Part shown: positions 1 through 9,295 of the stretch, piece after piece | How positions within the stretch are numbered: the first letter of the stretch is position 1 | Layout of the letters: each line of letters begins with the position of its first letter | Assembly: GCA_022843485.1 (NCBI GenBank) | Contig: JALHNM010000001.1 | Location: forward strand, 682,001-746,000 | Direction of reading: 5' to 3' | From: Fimbriimonadaceae bacterium | GTDB taxonomy: Bacteria; Armatimonadota; Fimbriimonadia; Fimbriimonadales; Fimbriimonadaceae | Length of the DNA stretch: 64,000 bases | Position numbers and translations under genes: made by a program | Notes under the pieces: model-generated | What the model was told of the DNA's origin: nothing | What the model saw: the letters and a program-made list of their open reading frames with translations, nothing else | The model's database searches: none

Positions 1-974
1 TCGACGAGCATCAGGTGGCTGTCCGTGCCACCCGAGACGATGCGGAACCCGTGCCCGGTGAGCGCGGCGGCGAGGGCTTGCGCGTTGCGTTTGACCTGCG
101 CCGCGTACTCCCGGAACTCCGGCCGGAGGGCCTCGCCGAACGCCACGGCTTTAGCCGCGATCACATGCATCAGCGGTCCGCCCTGGATACCGGGGAAGAC
201 CGCCATCCGGATCGCCTTGTCGTACTGCTCGTCGTCGTACAGGATGATCCCCCCTCGCGGCCCGCGGAGCGACTTATGGGTCGTCGACGTGATGACGTCG
301 GCATGGCCCACGGGTGAGGGGTAGGCCTTGCCCGCGATCAGGCCGCTGTAGTGCGCCATATCGCACATATGGAGGGCGCCGACCTCCTTGGCCACCCGGC
401 CGATGAAGGCGAAGTCGATCTCCCGCGAGTACGCGCTCGCGCCGCTGACGATGATCTTGGGCCGGGACTCTTGGGCGAGTCTGCGCAGGCCGTCGTAGTC
501 GATCGTCTCGTCCTCTTTGAGGCCATAGGAGACGATGTGGTAGGTCTGGCCGCTATGCGCGACGGGCGAGCCGTGCGTGAGGTGGCCCCCGTCGCTCAGG
601 CTCAGCGAGAGGAGCGTGTCGCCCGGCTTGAGGAACGCGTGGTAGACGCAGAGGTTGGCCCCGGCGCCGCAATGGGGTTGGACGTTCGCGAAGTTGACGC
701 CGTAGAGCTCGCGGAGTCGGTCGATCGCGAGCTGCTCGACCTGGTCGGCGAACTCGCAACCGCCGTAGTACCGACGCCCCGGGTAGCCCTCGGCGTACTT
801 ATCGGTCAGGGCGCTCGCCATCGCCTCCCGCACCGCCCGGCTCGCGATGTTCTCGCTGGCGATGAGTTCGAGGTTGTTCTGCTGCCGTGCCTCCTCCTTA
901 CGCAGGATTTCGCCGATCAGGGGATCAGATTCGTTGACGGATTCCCGGTGTCGCGTAGCGACTGGACTGACCAT
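1..974 (-). CDS. glyA: serine hydroxymethyltransferase (3' end cut off by the window)
   Basis: PLP enzyme interconverting serine and glycine with transfer of a one-carbon unit to tetrahydrofolate; cytosolic. About 324 N-terminal residues of a usual ~415-430 are present. Diagnostic stretches are [10 protein letters not shown] near residue 35, [13 protein letters not shown] near residue 60, and [12 protein letters not shown], whose lysine forms the PLP aldimine. The frame runs off the left edge without a stop, so truncation is by the window. The ATG at 974 is preceded by a TATACT -10-like hexamer only 6 bases upstream, suggesting a leaderless transcript. Confidence 0.95.
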   Translation of the reverse strand, partial: MVSPVATRHRESVNESDPLIGEILRKEEARQQNNLELIASENIASRAVREAMASALTDKYAEGYPGRRYYGGCEFADQVEQLAIDRLRELYGVNFANVQPHCGAGANLCVYHAFLKPGDTLLSLSLSDGGHLTHGSPVAHSGQTYHIVSYGLKEDETIDYDGLRRLAQESRPKIIVSGASAYSREIDFAFIGRVAKEVGALHMCDMAHYSGLIAGKAYPSPVGHADVITSTTHKSLRGPRGGIILYDDEQYDKAIRMAVFPGIQGGPLMHVIAAKAVAFGEALRPEFREYAAQVKRNAQALAAALTGHGFRIVSGGTDSHLMLV

Positions 975-986
975 GGTGATAGTATA
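975..986 (-). promoter_or_regulatory. putative -10 element placing the glyA transcript start at its ATG
   Basis: On the minus strand TATACT (981-986) is followed by six bases and then the glyA ATG at 974. A sigma70-type start 6-7 bases past the -10 would fall on the start codon. No good -35 hexamer and no Shine-Dalgarno sequence is visible. Inferred from spacing only. Confidence 0.4.
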
Positions 987-1105
987 CGGGACAGCGAGGA
1001 GTGTCGGCACAACGGCGTGCGACCCCTCCATACCCCCTGGTGGGGCGTGAGTGTCTAATGTTAGGGGCGCGGGTTCTGGGCGCCAACAGTGATGGATGGT
1101 GAAGT

Positions 1106-1897
1106 GTGAGGGCAAACATACGAGCTCAAGGATTTGTCGGTGACTCTGGGAGCGAACGGGCTCCGGTAAAGGGGCTCCCACCCCGACTCAGCCAGATTCT
1201 GCGGCTCGCGTCGCACGGACGCACCGACAAGGAGATCGCGACCGAACTCGGGATTAGCCCCCAGACGGTCGAGTCGCACTGGAAGCGGCTACGGGAGCAC
1301 TTCGGGACCTCGAGCCGGACGCACATTGTGGCAAGGGCCATGGAGGACGTGCTGGAAGATGTCCGCCGCGAGTGCGAACTGCTTCGTTACAAGCTGGGCC
1401 AAGAACACGCCGTCCGGATCGCGGCCGAGCATCGCTTCTCGCCTTACGACGCCTTGCAAGGCATCGACGATGAGCTAGCGGCCGTGCTCATGCTCGGTCA
1501 GGAGCCCGAAGTGCCCGCCATGCTGCTGGCCGTGGACTGTGCGTCGTGCTTCCTGATCGACGACTTGCGCTCGATCCACGCCACGACGCCGGAGGCCATC
1601 CTTCCGGAGCCGTTCCAAGGGCTGTTCCACCGAACGGGGGGGACGTGCACCGGGGTGTTTCGGGGGTACCAACTCATCGAGGAGATCGTTCGAGCTTCGG
1701 ACGAGGGGCGGAGGCAGGGGACCGACTTCCTTGTCCGCGAGCACGGCGGAGAGGCCCGGACTCTCTTCGTGACGATGCGGTTTGGCCCGACCGTCGCCGG
1801 CGAATCGTCGAGCCTCTTCCGGGTCGGATGTGACGTGACCGGCTGGATCGACCCTTCGCACCTGAGCCAGGCATTGGTGGGGCCGGTCTTCCGCTAG
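1106..1897 (+). CDS. LuxR-type HTH regulator with N-terminal DNA-binding domain and PAS-like C-terminal domain
   Basis: 263-residue putative transcription regulator. Residues ~25-85 match a LuxR/FixJ helix-turn-helix ([20 protein letters not shown]). It is followed by a charged helical linker (~85-115) and a ~140-residue region resembling a PAS-type sensor domain. Most LuxR-family proteins carry the HTH at the C terminus, so the order here is reversed. The start is GTG at 1106; an ATG at 1092 opens only a five-codon frame. The last four bases (CTAG) are shared tail-to-tail with the PLP-enzyme gene on the other strand. Ligand and targets are unknown. Confidence 0.75.
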   Translation: MRANIRAQGFVGDSGSERAPVKGLPPRLSQILRLASHGRTDKEIATELGISPQTVESHWKRLREHFGTSSRTHIVARAMEDVLEDVRRECELLRYKLGQEHAVRIAAEHRFSPYDALQGIDDELAAVLMLGQEPEVPAMLLAVDCASCFLIDDLRSIHATTPEAILPEPFQGLFHRTGGTCTGVFRGYQLIEEIVRASDEGRRQGTDFLVREHGGEARTLFVTMRFGPTVAGESSSLFRVGCDVTGWIDPSHLSQALVGPVFR

Positions 1898-3189
1898 GCG
1901 CCCACCGAGGCGAGGGCGGACTCGAGGTCGCGGAGGATGTCCCGCTCGTCCTCCAACCCGATCGAGAGGCGAACCCCGCCAGGCACGATGCCCGCCTTGG
2001 CCTGCTCGTCCGGTGGGATCGTGGAGTGGGTCATCGAGGCGGGGTGCTCGACTAACGTGCGAATCTGCCCGAGCGACACGGCGAGCGTGACTGACAATGC
2101 GTTCGTCGCAAGGTGGTCGCAGACCTGGATCGCGGCTCGGTAAGACTGGTCCGGGTCACCCTTCATCGTGAAAAAGATCATCGCCCCAGGTGCGAAATCA
2201 CCGTCGATGTCTCGCATCTGCCGCTGCGCCAGCGCCTTCTGAGGGAACGAGTCGAGGCCAGGGTACGACACCGACGCGACGGTCGGCTGCAGCTCAAGGA
2301 ACTCGGCGACCCGCTGGGCTGTGTCCTGTTGGTGCTCGATCCGCATCGCCAGCGTCGGCAGTCCGTAGGTCAAGATCCGCCAGGCGGTGTCCGGGGTCAT
2401 CGACCCGCCGAAGTCCTTCCGGTAGAGGAGCAAGGCCGTCTCGCTGGTTCGCGGGCCTACCACGACCCCTCCCATTGATGCCCCGAAACCGCTGATATGT
2501 TTCGTGAGGCTGTGGACGACGTAGTCCACGCCCATCGTGATGGGACGCTGCCCGTAAGGCGAGGCGAACGTGTTGTCGATGACAGTGACGACCCGCCGCT
2601 CGGGCTCACGGCCCTCGTTCACCTCAGCCACCAACCGCACGACCGCCTCGAGGTCCACAAGCTCCATCGTCGGGTTACAGGGCGACTCGAAGTAGACCAC
2701 TCGGGTCTCGGGCCGGATCGCTGCCCGGAGCGCCTCGAGGTCGTGCATCCGGATCGCCGTATGGCCGACGCCGAACCGGCTCAGCCAGTTCACGATGTGG
2801 CTGTACGTACACCCATAGATCGCCGGGTGGAACACGACGTGGTCGCCGGTCCGCACGTGGATGCCGATCGCCGCGCTGACCGAGGCCATTCCCGTCCCGA
2901 AGCAGACGGCGCACTCCCCCTTCTCCGCGAAGGCGAGCGTCTCCTCAAGGAGCCCGACGCACGGTTCGTCGAGCCGGTCGTAGATGTAGATCGGCTTGGC
3001 CGTGTCCCGGTCGACACCCGGGTTGGCGAACTGCTGGAACGCATCGGCTCCTCGCTGGGCACTGCGCAAACGGAACGCGACGGCCGTCGTGATCGGGGGC
3101 AGGATGTGGTCCTGGAAGTCCCACTTCTCGCTTCGGAACTTCCCGTGGATGAGAACGGACCGGTCGCGGTACCCGTCTTCGCGGTGCAT
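1894..3189 (-). CDS. Cys/Met metabolism PLP-dependent enzyme (trans-sulfuration / methionine gamma-lyase-like)
   Basis: 431 residues, fold type I PLP enzyme of the cystathionine gamma-synthase / O-acetylhomoserine sulfhydrylase / methionine gamma-lyase family. The Schiff-base lysine is K230 (HSLTKHISG), the cofactor-binding aspartate D206 (VIDNTFASP), and the phosphate-binding loop lies near FGTGMAS. The C-terminal VRLSIGLED is typical. Sequence alone does not separate synthase from lyase. The ATG at 3189 follows a TACAAT hexamer by five bases (possibly leaderless), and an inverted repeat at 3202-3221 covers the likely -35 region. Confidence 0.9.
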   Translation of the reverse strand: MHREDGYRDRSVLIHGKFRSEKWDFQDHILPPITTAVAFRLRSAQRGADAFQQFANPGVDRDTAKPIYIYDRLDEPCVGLLEETLAFAEKGECAVCFGTGMASVSAAIGIHVRTGDHVVFHPAIYGCTYSHIVNWLSRFGVGHTAIRMHDLEALRAAIRPETRVVYFESPCNPTMELVDLEAVVRLVAEVNEGREPERRVVTVIDNTFASPYGQRPITMGVDYVVHSLTKHISGFGASMGGVVVGPRTSETALLLYRKDFGGSMTPDTAWRILTYGLPTLAMRIEHQQDTAQRVAEFLELQPTVASVSYPGLDSFPQKALAQRQMRDIDGDFAPGAMIFFTMKGDPDQSYRAAIQVCDHLATNALSVTLAVSLGQIRTLVEHPASMTHSTIPPDEQAKAGIVPGGVRLSIGLEDERDILRDLESALASVGA

Positions 3190-3194
3190 AGCCT

Positions 3195-3221
3195 ATTGTA
3201 TCGGTTCGGTGTCCAGAACCG
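3195..3221 (-). promoter_or_regulatory. putative promoter and operator of the PLP enzyme gene
   Basis: Minus-strand TACAAT (3195-3200) lies five bases before the ATG. Immediately upstream is an inverted repeat CGGTTC-N8-GAACCG (3202-3207 / 3216-3221) that would overlap the -35 position, a layout expected of a repressor operator. The regulator is unknown. Confidence 0.35.
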
Positions 3222-3287
3222 GAGCAGAAGGAGAACTTCCACGCATTATGAGACTCGTTCGAGAGAAGGGGGCCTCAGAACTAACAG

Positions 3288-3318
3288 TGTAAGTCCTTTA
3301 AGGCCTATGGGACTTACA
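3288..3318. repeat. perfect 9-bp inverted repeat between rpmE and the PLP enzyme gene
   Basis: TGTAAGTCC (3288-3296) and GGACTTACA (3310-3318) are separated by 13 bases. The element is A/T-richer than its surroundings. It lies downstream of the rpmE terminator and upstream of the PLP enzyme gene. It could be a protein-binding site or a stem-loop in a longer leader. Confidence 0.5.
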
Positions 3319-3348
3319 ATTGAAGGATGACACCTCGTCCAAGGGCAT

Positions 3349-3386
3349 AAACGAAAACGGGCCGCCCATCGACGACGGGCGGCCCG
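3349..3386 (-). terminator. rho-independent terminator of rpmE
   Basis: Ten-bp stem, C3358-GGGCCGCCC-3367 paired with 3377-GGGCGGCCC-G3386, with a 9-base loop. On the minus strand the stem is followed by GTTTTCGTTT. It begins about 20 bases past the rpmE stop codon. Confidence 0.85.
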
Positions 3387-3406
3387 CGAGGCAGGTGGGA
3401 GAGCGC

Positions 3407-3652
3407 CTACTTCTTCTGCTGGTTGGCGTACCGGCGCATGAACTTCTCGACCCGGCCGGCGGTGTCGACGATGCGCTTCTGGCCCGTGTAGAACGGGTGG
3501 CTGAAGGCGGAGATATCGACGTGGACCACGAAGTGCTCGATGCCGTCGATGACCTTCGTCTCGTTGCTCCGCATCGTGGAGATCCCCTGCCACTGGTGCT
3601 CGCCGTCGACGAACAGGACGGGGTGGTTGACGGGGTGGATGCCTTCCTTCAT
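3407..3652 (-). CDS. rpmE2: 50S ribosomal protein L31 type B
   Basis: 81 residues starting MKEGIHP and containing SHPFYTGQKRIVDTAGRVEKF, diagnostic of L31. The CxxC zinc-ribbon cysteines are absent and there is a ~10-residue central insertion, as in the zinc-independent B type, which often substitutes under zinc limitation. No Zur-like site was recognised. The gene is monocistronic with its own promoter and terminator. A longer upstream frame was rejected in favour of the family-typical start. Confidence 0.93.
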   Translation of the reverse strand: MKEGIHPVNHPVLFVDGEHQWQGISTMRSNETKVIDGIEHFVVHVDISAFSHPFYTGQKRIVDTAGRVEKFMRRYANQQKK

Positions 3653-3688
3653 GGTACGCCTCGTGGCCCGGCACAGTCCGGGCGTGAG

Positions 3689-3718
3689 AGTATCGCACAA
3701 GTGGCGGGCTGGGTTCAA
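3689..3718 (-). promoter_or_regulatory. sigma70-type promoter of rpmE
   Basis: Minus strand: TTGAAC (3713-3718) as -35, an 18-base spacer ending TGC, and GATACT (3689-3694) as -10. The predicted start near 3682 leaves a leader of about 30 bases before the rpmE ATG. Confidence 0.65.
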
Positions 3719-3764
3719 GGCACCCCCAGGACCGGTCACGCCAGGTAACCTACCGGCCACGCCC

Positions 3765-3838
3765 GCGGGAGTAGCTTAGTGGTAAAGCCTCGGCCTTCCA
3801 AGCCGATGATGCGGGTTCGATTCCCGTCTCCCGCTCCA
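3765..3838 (+). tRNA. tRNA-Gly(TCC), CCA encoded
   Basis: Acceptor GCGGGAG (3765-3771) pairs with CTCCCGC (3828-3834). The D arm GCTTAGTGGTAAAGC, anticodon stem TCGGC/GCCGA with loop CTTCCAA (anticodon TCC), T arm GGGTTCGATTCCC, discriminator T and genomic CCA are all visible. Reads GGA (and GGG by wobble). Confidence 0.97.
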
Positions 3839-3904
3839 CCCCCGCCGTCGTACCCCTGGGACTTGACTTTCTGACCGCGACCCGGCACAATGAAGGGTAG
3901 CTCT

Positions 3905-4976
<1,072 letters not shown>

Positions 4977-5342
4977 GGCTCGCGCCAGACCCCGTCTGTC
5001 CGGCCGAGGTCCAGCGGTCGCACGAGCGCATAGCCGCCGCTATCGACCCCCCTTTGGACCAGGGCCACCAGGGTCATGTAAAGCGCAGGCAGGGTCAGCC
5101 ACGTCGGCGCCCCCTCCTCGCCGACCCCGAACAGGGCGGGCCAGGCGATGGCAAGGGCGATGGCGCTGACCATGGCGACGCCGGGGCTTGCGGTCGCCAG
5201 GGCGAGGGCCGTCAGATCCCGCTCCCCTCGAAGCGCACCGACTCCGACGCCGACCGTCGCGGCAGAAAGGAACAGGGCGGGGGCGGCGGAGACGGCCACC
5301 CCGAACGAGGCCGCCGCGCGGGCGGGCCAGCGCGGGGGTCGC

Positions 5343-5552
5343 TCAGGACTCCGGGACATCTTCGGGCCGCACGTTGGCCGCCGCCTCGTTCTCGGCCAAG
5401 ATCTGGTCGTAGATCTCCTTGCGGTGGACGCTCACGTCCCGGGGCGCCTTGATGCCGAGGCGCACCTGCTCCCCGCGCACTTCGAGCACGACGACCTCGA
5501 TGCCCTCCCCGATGACGATGCTCTGGTTGACTTTCCTGGTCAGGACCAGCAT
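5343..5552 (-). CDS. csrA: carbon storage regulator CsrA
   Basis: 69-residue RNA-binding protein. It starts with the canonical [20 protein letters not shown] and continues with [19 protein letters not shown]. CsrA dimers bind GGA-containing leaders and repress translation, classically of flagellin mRNA. It is encoded just downstream of fliW, its protein antagonist, matching the FliW-CsrA-flagellin switch known in other bacteria. Confidence 0.97.
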   Translation of the reverse strand: MLVLTRKVNQSIVIGEGIEVVVLEVRGEQVRLGIKAPRDVSVHRKEIYDQILAENEAAANVRPEDVPES

Positions 5553-5593
5553 GGACGCGCCCTCCTTGGCCGCCGCCTACCCGTTGGCCCCAC

Positions 5594-6052
5594 TCAAGCC
5601 GCGGTCGCCTGAGCGTCTCCGAAGACCGGGTGTCGCACTGGGTACACCTCGTCTTCGAGGACGATCTGACGGCCCTGCCTGGTCGCGGCGTTCACGACGA
5701 TCGGACCGGCGAGGTTGAGCGTCATGCCGCGGGGGTTACCGGACGGAACGGTGCACACAGTATAGACGAGAACCGGCGTCTCCTCGTCGATGCCCAGCGA
5801 ATCTGCCGTCGCGACCGGCACGCCAGGGGCATAGTCGCCGACGTACACCTGGGGATCGACCACCAAGAACGAGGGCATCTCTCCGTCCAGGCACTGCAGC
5901 CAGCGGAACGGGCTCCCCGCCTTGTGGGCGATCAAGAGGAACCGGCGGTACTCAGGGAGGCCGACCAGACCCTCGTCGAAGGTCACGAGGTCGTCGTCGA
6001 GGAACTCCACCCGGCCAAAGCGGGGGGTGGTCACGGCGTGTGCGGTCGTCAT
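5594..6052 (-). CDS. fliW: flagellar assembly factor FliW
   Basis: 152 residues with the FliW signatures FDEGLVGLPEYRRFLL near residue 25 and TLNLAGPIVVNAATRQGRQ near residue 112. FliW binds CsrA non-competitively and also binds flagellin, tying flagellin translation to secretion. Its start overlaps the flgL stop by four bases and csrA follows within 50 bases, so regulator and antagonist are co-transcribed with hook-filament junction genes. Confidence 0.95.
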   Translation of the reverse strand: MTTAHAVTTPRFGRVEFLDDDLVTFDEGLVGLPEYRRFLLIAHKAGSPFRWLQCLDGEMPSFLVVDPQVYVGDYAPGVPVATADSLGIDEETPVLVYTVCTVPSGNPRGMTLNLAGPIVVNAATRQGRQIVLEDEVYPVRHPVFGDAQATAA

Positions 6053-6930
6053 CGCAGGAAGTCCAGGAGGCTCAGGTCGCTGGCCCGGGCGGTCACTTGG
6101 AGCGACGCCTGGTAGGCCGTTTGGGCGAGTTGCATCTCGGTGATCGCTTGGGCGAGGTCGATGTCTTGGGCGTCGCTGATCCGCTCGGTGAACTCGTCGA
6201 TCCGGCGGGCGTTGTCAGACTTCAGCGCCGTCACCGTCTGGAGCCGGGCGCCGATGTCGCCTTGGAGCCGGAGGGCCCCGTCGGACCGGGCCTGGATCGC
6301 GGCCACGTCGCGCCCGCCGATCAGGTTCGGGTTCCCGCTCAGCAGTGACGTCCGGAGGTTCTCGAGGTCGGCATAGGCACCTGTCCAGAAGTCGGAGGAC
6401 GGTGTGTCGACCCGCGTCATCTCGCCCGGACGGGTCTCGACCCGGATCGGGTCGGTGTCGCCGTTGAAGGTGAGCGTCGGCGGGGTCGCGGTGAAGGGCC
6501 GGGTGCCGTTGGCCTGCCCGGCGAAGACGAACTGGCCCTGGGTGCCCCGGCTGTTGGCCATCTCGACCAGCCGGCGCTGGATCTCGGCCACCTCGTTCGC
6601 CATCGCCTCGCGGGCGAGCGGCTCGACGGTCGAGTTCGCCCCCTGGACGGCCAGTACCGAGGCCCGCCGCAGCAGCGTGACCGCCTCGGAGACCGCCGTC
6701 TCGGACGTCCCGAGGTAGTCGGAGGCGACGCGTAGGTTGCGGTCGAGGGCCTCGACCTGCCGTTGCGCGGCCCGGGCGCTCAGCACCGTACCCGCGGCGA
6801 TCAGGTCCTCGCTCGCGCTGGTGAACCTGCGGCCCGTGGTGACCCGTTCCTGCGCCTCCGTGTAGCGCCGTTGAGCGTTCAGGATCTGGAGTTGGTAGGC
6901 CTCGTATTGGCGTTGGGTACCGATCCGCAT
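6049..6930 (-). CDS. flgL: flagellar hook-filament junction protein FlgL
   Basis: 293 residues with the flagellin-like coiled-coil ends: N-terminal QRRYTEAQERVTTGRRFTSAS and C-terminal EMQLAQTAYQASLQVTARAS. Length is near the usual ~300. FlgL (HAP3) caps the hook-filament junction outside the cell and is exported by the flagellar type III apparatus. It lies two bases downstream of flgK. Confidence 0.95.
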   Translation of the reverse strand: MRIGTQRQYEAYQLQILNAQRRYTEAQERVTTGRRFTSASEDLIAAGTVLSARAAQRQVEALDRNLRVASDYLGTSETAVSEAVTLLRRASVLAVQGANSTVEPLAREAMANEVAEIQRRLVEMANSRGTQGQFVFAGQANGTRPFTATPPTLTFNGDTDPIRVETRPGEMTRVDTPSSDFWTGAYADLENLRTSLLSGNPNLIGGRDVAAIQARSDGALRLQGDIGARLQTVTALKSDNARRIDEFTERISDAQDIDLAQAITEMQLAQTAYQASLQVTARASDLSLLDFLR

Positions 6931-6932
6931 CG

Positions 6933-8312
6933 TTATCGCCTCAGCATGCCGATCAGGTCCTCGGCGGTCTGGTCGAAGACGGTGAGCGCCCGGGCCGCCG
7001 CCTGATAACTGCGTTGGAACCGGACGAGGTCGGCCATCTCATCGTCGAGGCTCACCCCGCTGACCTGGGAGACCCGGTTCGCGATCTGCTCGGACACCGC
7101 CGTTTGGCTCGACACAAGGCCGTCGAAGTACGCCCGGTCGCCGGCCACCTGGAACGCTGCGTTCTGCCAATAGGCCCGGAACGTCCGCCCACCTAGCCCC
7201 GTGAACGAGGCGTCGCGCATGTCGGCGATCGATTGGGCCAGCCCCCCGTCACCGGGGCGGTTCGTGAGACCCGTGACGATCTCGTCCAAGTCGCCCTTGA
7301 CCGCGCCCGTGAGGTCGAAGTCGGCTGCGCCCGTCTGCGGCGAGTTGTCGTTGAAGAACCGGACGTTCGTGTTCCCGTTGAGGTTGGTGCCGGTTGTATG
7401 GACGGCGTTGACCTGGGTTCGGAGCTGGTTGGCCAGTGTGTCCAGCCGGCCCTGCTGGTCGACGAGGGCGTTGTTGGCCACGAAGAGCCCGGCCAGCCGC
7501 CCGCCGCGCACTGGGTAGGTCGCAGTCGGCTCGCTGATCGTCCCCGCGGCGCTGTCGTAGGTGCGAGGGAAGGCCCGTGCCCCGGCCGAATCGACGAGCG
7601 AGAACCCTGCGGCGATCACGCTGACCGAGCCGTCGGGCTGGGCGAAGGTGCGAACGTCGGTCAGCTCCGAGAGCTGCCGGATCGCCTCGTCCCGTTGGTC
7701 GAGCAGGTCGGGTGAGCCCTCCGGCGTTGTCCCCGAGCCTTGGATCGCGCGGTTGAGCGACTCGATCCGGACGGCGAGCCGGTCGATCTCGTCGAAGGTG
7801 GTCTCGATTTGGCCGGCCGTCTCGACCCGCTGTTGCTCGAGGGACTGCCAGGCGCCCCTGACCTTGTCGGCGAGGCTCTGGCCCGCGGCCCGAACCTGGA
7901 GCCGGGCCCCAGCGTCCGAGGGGTTGGCGGCGAGGTTCGACCAGGCGTCGAAGAACTTACCGAGGGTCGCGTCGATGCCGTCCGGCCCGGGTTCACCGTA
8001 GAGCCGCTCGACTTCGCTCAGCCCCGCCGCCGCCGCCGATGACCGGCCGAGGTCGGCCCGGTTCCCGTTCCCTTGAGCTTCGAGGAAGCCGTCGCGGAGC
8101 CGTCCGATGGAGGTCACGCTTACGCCCTGGCCGAGGGACTTCCACTCGAGCTCGAAGTACCGGATCGGCTCGTTCGCCGCGAACGAGACCCGCTGGCGCG
8201 AATAGCCGGGCGTGTTCACGTTGGCCAGGTTGTGGCCGACCGTGTTCATGGCCCTCTGGAAGCTCCGGAGGGCCTGGTTCGCCATATTGATGCCCGCGAA
8301 CGGACCGGCCAT
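6933..8312 (-). CDS. flgK: flagellar hook-associated protein FlgK
   Basis: 459 residues. The N-terminal rod/hook motif (FQRAMNTVGHNLANVNTPGY) and C-terminal SLDDEMADLVRFQRSYQAAA are typical of HAP1. It connects the hook to the FlgL junction. It is slightly shorter than the ~550 residues of enteric FlgK. It follows its putative export chaperone gene flgN directly. Confidence 0.96.
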   Translation of the reverse strand: MAGPFAGINMANQALRSFQRAMNTVGHNLANVNTPGYSRQRVSFAANEPIRYFELEWKSLGQGVSVTSIGRLRDGFLEAQGNGNRADLGRSSAAAAGLSEVERLYGEPGPDGIDATLGKFFDAWSNLAANPSDAGARLQVRAAGQSLADKVRGAWQSLEQQRVETAGQIETTFDEIDRLAVRIESLNRAIQGSGTTPEGSPDLLDQRDEAIRQLSELTDVRTFAQPDGSVSVIAAGFSLVDSAGARAFPRTYDSAAGTISEPTATYPVRGGRLAGLFVANNALVDQQGRLDTLANQLRTQVNAVHTTGTNLNGNTNVRFFNDNSPQTGAADFDLTGAVKGDLDEIVTGLTNRPGDGGLAQSIADMRDASFTGLGGRTFRAYWQNAAFQVAGDRAYFDGLVSSQTAVSEQIANRVSQVSGVSLDDEMADLVRFQRSYQAAARALTVFDQTAEDLIGMLRR

Positions 8313-8327
8313 AGTTGGATTATCGGT

Positions 8328-8813
8328 TCATGCGGCCTGGTTCATGACCACGCTCGTCACGACCGCCTTTTGGTAGGGCCCTTGACTCTCGGCAGCGGCC
8401 TTCGCGACCAGGGCGAGGGTCCCGCCGGTGTACTCCAGTTCGGCCTCGATGAGGGCCCGGTTCTTGGCCACCACCGACTGGACGTTCCGCCCGACGACGA
8501 TCACCCGGTTCGCGACCGACTGGAGCTGCTGTGCCTCCGCTTTCTCAAGCGCCTGCACCAAGCTTCGAAGGTTGGGTTCGGTCCCCAACTCTCCGGCCAG
8601 CTCTCGGGCACAGGCCACAGCCTTCTCGTCGATCTGCTCCATCAGGAGGCCCATGCTGTCGAGTTCCGGCTGGATCCGCTCCACCCGTTCCACGTCGCGC
8701 ATCGTCAGAGCCGCCGTCTGTTCGTGGAGCGAGCGGAGCAGCCGTTCGGCCGTCCCCAGCCAGTCCCACCAGAGCGTCTCGAGCTGTTTGGTCTTCTTCT
8801 TGGTCGTGTTCAT
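8328..8813 (-). CDS. flgN: FlgN-like flagellar export chaperone
   Basis: 161-residue, largely helical protein with heptad-like stretches. It fits the FlgN family of chaperones that deliver FlgK and FlgL to the export gate. The location between flgJ and flgK supports the call; primary sequence identity in this family is low. It overlaps the upstream rod-binding gene by four bases. Confidence 0.75.
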   Translation of the reverse strand: MNTTKKKTKQLETLWWDWLGTAERLLRSLHEQTAALTMRDVERVERIQPELDSMGLLMEQIDEKAVACARELAGELGTEPNLRSLVQALEKAEAQQLQSVANRVIVVGRNVQSVVAKNRALIEAELEYTGGTLALVAKAAAESQGPYQKAVVTSVVMNQAA

Positions 8814-9295
8814 GCTTCAGTCTCCAGGCGCGTCGTGTTCGGGCGGCTGACTGCCCCCTTGACGACCGCCTCGGCGGTGCTTAGGAAAACGAGTTTGGCG
8901 AGGCCCATCCCTCGGGGCCCGCGGGCGGCGTGGTCGGCCACCGCTTGGTGCATCATGTCGCGGGCGAAGTCGCCCATAGCCCCCCCCTCTTCGACGAGGC
9001 GCTCACGCCCCGTCTGTTCGAGCAGGCCCTTCAAGAAGTAGGCCTCCATGCTCTGGGCGGCGTCTTGGAGCTTGGCGAGTTGGGTCTGGGCCTCGGCGGG
9101 GAGGCGGTCGACTTTGATTCGGCCTCCTTCGACGAACGGTTCCAGCGCAGCTTGGCCGGCCGATCCGAGGGCGTTGGTCACCCAACCGCTCAGACGTTGC
9201 TCGAGGGCCTGGGCGAAGTCCGCCCGCACCCCCGGGGCCGCGAGAGAGGCCCGGGTAGACCCGGCTGCCCCATCGATGCGGACGGTCGTCATCAC
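8810..9295 (-). CDS. flgJ: flagellar rod-binding protein (FlgJ N-terminal type)
   Basis: 161 residues. The region ~85-145 (AQSMEAYFLKGLLEQT through ARGPRGMGLAKLVF) resembles the rod-binding domain of FlgJ. The muramidase domain of enteric FlgJ is absent, as in many non-proteobacteria, so peptidoglycan hydrolysis for rod passage must come from another enzyme. Overlaps flgI by four bases. Confidence 0.8.
   Translation of the reverse strand: MMTTVRIDGAAGSTRASLAAPGVRADFAQALEQRLSGWVTNALGSAGQAALEPFVEGGRIKVDRLPAEAQTQLAKLQDAAQSMEAYFLKGLLEQTGRERLVEEGGAMGDFARDMMHQAVADHAARGPRGMGLAKLVFLSTAEAVVKGAVSRPNTTRLETEA

Noticed and set aside
3190-3290. SAM riboswitch upstream of the PLP sulfur enzyme
   Set aside because: No SAM-I or SAM-II core pattern could be found; only simple inverted repeats.
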